Of a stretch of DNA of 32,522 nucleotides, positions 31,212 through 32,522 are shown piece by piece. The notes under the pieces are model-generated. The model had not been told where the DNA came from. It worked only from the letters and a program-made list of their open reading frames with translations, and searched no databases. The DNA comes from Candidatus Uhrbacteria bacterium RIFCSPLOWO2_01_FULL_47_25. Lineage in GTDB: Bacteria > Patescibacteriota > Patescibacteriia > GWA2-46-9. The DNA lies in contig MGEK01000011.1 in NCBI GenBank assembly GCA_001791325.1, positions 1 to 32,522 of the forward strand. Reading direction: 5' to 3'. Each line of letters starts with the position of its first letter. Position 1 is the first letter of the stretch. The translations under genes were made by a program, and so were the position numbers.

Positions 31212-32522
31212 AATTTATCAAATCGGAGTTGGCAAAGCAAAAGTGGTATCGTCAAGGAGCGGCCGTGAAGTTTTGGTACATCTCAGTGCCATGGAGTGCT
31301 TCCCACTCCATGACCGCGCATGGGAGGCCGATTAAGCTGCGACAAAAGTTCATCGGATACGTAGCGAAGGATTTTGTCACGCTTTTTCTAGCCCATATGA
31401 ACGCCGAAGAAATCGCGCGTTGGCATCTTGCGCGGCAACGGCGCGATCTCAACACGATGGCCCGACAGCATCGCGCCTGGCAGAAAAAGTTTATGGCTTT
31501 CCGCGATGCAGTTATTGGTGGTCAGTTGACGCAAGGACTGCGGCGGTTATCTGATGGGGAGCTCCTGCGTCGTTTTCGTACGTACGCGACCTCCTACCAC
31601 TCATTGTGGCGAGAGGCAATTTTTCATGACTCATTTGATCTCATGGGAGAGAGATTTTTGGAAACCGCTCTCCGTGATTTCGGTCTCACGTTGACATCCG
31701 ATGAGCTTGAGATGCTTACCACGAACGACGAGGCCATGCCGATCCAGATTGAACGCATAGCGCTGGCGAGGTTAGCGTCGGGCGCGAAGCCCCATCCGGC
31801 CCTTCGTCGCTTAATTAAGCGACGTGCCTTCGCTGTCATTGGTCGTGAATTTCTTCGATTTGCGCAGGAGCTTCATCGCCACTCACAGCGCTACTTCTGG
31901 ATCCATAATGACTATGCGCATGTTAAACGGTTGAATGAAAAGTTTTTCCTCAACGCGGTACGAGAATTGATTGGGCAGCCCAAAAAATTACAGACGGACC
32001 GGCAGTTATTACGAACGATTGCGCGCAATACTCGTCGGAAGAAAGCACTGGAGAAACGACTTAAACTACCCCATGAGGTACTCGCCGTCACCCGGCTTCT
32101 GTCCGTTGTTGGCCAGTGGAGGGATGAGCGGAAAGCCATGAACCAGCTTGGCGACGAACTCATGCGCCGCTACGCTATCGAGTTTAGTCGTCGCAGTACT
32201 ATTCCACTTGCCGACGTCGAGTATGCGTCGTGGTGGGATGCGTGGAAATTGCTTCGTCCGAGCGCTGATTTGCGTCGCCAATTACGAGAGCGACGTCGAG
32301 GTGCCTTCTATGCCTTCAGCGGACCCTTTATCCTTCGCGTTGTTACCGGCCGACGCAGTGAGCAACTACTCGCCTTCATGAATTCACTCATTATGCATAC
32401 CGATTTGGCCGGTCGAACCGCTTACCCCGGCACGGCCCGCGGCGTAGCTCGGCTCATGCTGGGGCAGAAAGACTTCAAGCGATTCCATCGTGGTGACGTA
32501 CTCATTGCCCCAAACACCCGGC
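31208..32522 (+). CDS. Swivel protein 8, partial (runs off the window)
   Basis: The frame from ATG 31208 stays open for 438 codons to the window end. It begins MKFIKSELAKQKWYRQG, similar to KKVKGTTWYHQRF at the start of swivel protein 4. It contains QRYFWIHNDYAHVKRLNEKFF and VVGQWRDERKAMNQ, the two landmark motifs of the family body, and reaches the start of the swivel domain with YPGTARGVARLML and RGDVLIAPNTR. The phosphohistidine loop would lie about 30 residues beyond the edge, so its presence is not seen here. The gene is coupled to swivel gene 7 by an ATGA overlap and is GC- and Arg-rich. Confidence 0.8.
   Translation, partial: MKFIKSELAKQKWYRQGAAVKFWYISVPWSASHSMTAHGRPIKLRQKFIGYVAKDFVTLFLAHMNAEEIARWHLARQRRDLNTMARQHRAWQKKFMAFRDAVIGGQLTQGLRRLSDGELLRRFRTYATSYHSLWREAIFHDSFDLMGERFLETALRDFGLTLTSDELEMLTTNDEAMPIQIERIALARLASGAKPHPALRRLIKRRAFAVIGREFLRFAQELHRHSQRYFWIHNDYAHVKRLNEKFFLNAVRELIGQPKKLQTDRQLLRTIARNTRRKKALEKRLKLPHEVLAVTRLLSVVGQWRDERKAMNQLGDELMRRYAIEFSRRSTIPLADVEYASWWDAWKLLRPSADLRRQLRERRRGAFYAFSGPFILRVVTGRRSEQLLAFMNSLIMHTDLAGRTAYPGTARGVARLMLGQKDFKRFHRGDVLIAPNTR

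Noticed and set aside
1-32522. CRISPR array, tRNA or rRNA genes
   Set aside because: No regularly spaced direct repeats, no tRNA-like TPsiC arm in a cloverleaf context and no conserved rRNA segments were recognised on reading; a covariance-model scan was not possible here.

Overview
The window looks like part of a Candidate Phyla Radiation (Patescibacteria/Parcubacteria-type) genome. The grounds are compact genes, a short EF-Ts, a PrmC with NLPY instead of NPPY, several very short or absent mRNA leaders, and short-word repeats between genes. The assignment is inferred from gene style, not from a phylogenetic marker search. TGA is a normal stop here (tsf, gap, gpmI), so this is not a UGA-glycine lineage.

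Positions 1-9,300: a small zinc-ribbon protein and ribosomal protein L25 (+), then convergent prfA-prmC and rpmE (-). Next is an IS110-transposase-like gene (-) embedded in about 1 kb of hairpin-rich non-coding DNA. rpsB-tsf, gap and a short-chain dehydrogenase follow. Positions 9,300-14,400: pgk, a SIMPL-domain membrane protein, gpmI and mutM. With gap this gives three lower-glycolysis enzymes leading towards PEP. mutM carries palindromic DNA inserted in frame.

Positions 14,490-32,522 are the unusual part. Eight divergent paralogs of about 450-500 residues each have a helical body and a C-terminal swivelling phosphohistidine domain of the PEP-utilising-enzyme type (motif GGxTxHAAIVSRE). None carries an ATP-grasp domain or a PEP/pyruvate TIM barrel. 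They are interleaved with three HAD-type and three histidine-phosphatase-type proteins in three loose modules. Module I is HAD, swivel 1, swivel 2, phosphatase(-), swivel 3(-). Module II is swivel 4, phosphatase, HAD, swivel 5. Module III is swivel 6, HAD, phosphatase, swivel 7, swivel 8. Swivel 5 is interrupted by an in-frame TGA, and swivel 8 runs off the window. Two of the three histidine-phosphatase-type proteins lack the second catalytic histidine.

My best guess is an undescribed phosphotransfer or small-molecule phosphorylation system. In it, many orphan phosphohistidine carriers share an ATP-grasp partner encoded elsewhere, and the co-encoded phosphatases reverse or trim the product. 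No substrate can be read from the sequence. No tRNA, rRNA or CRISPR array was seen.
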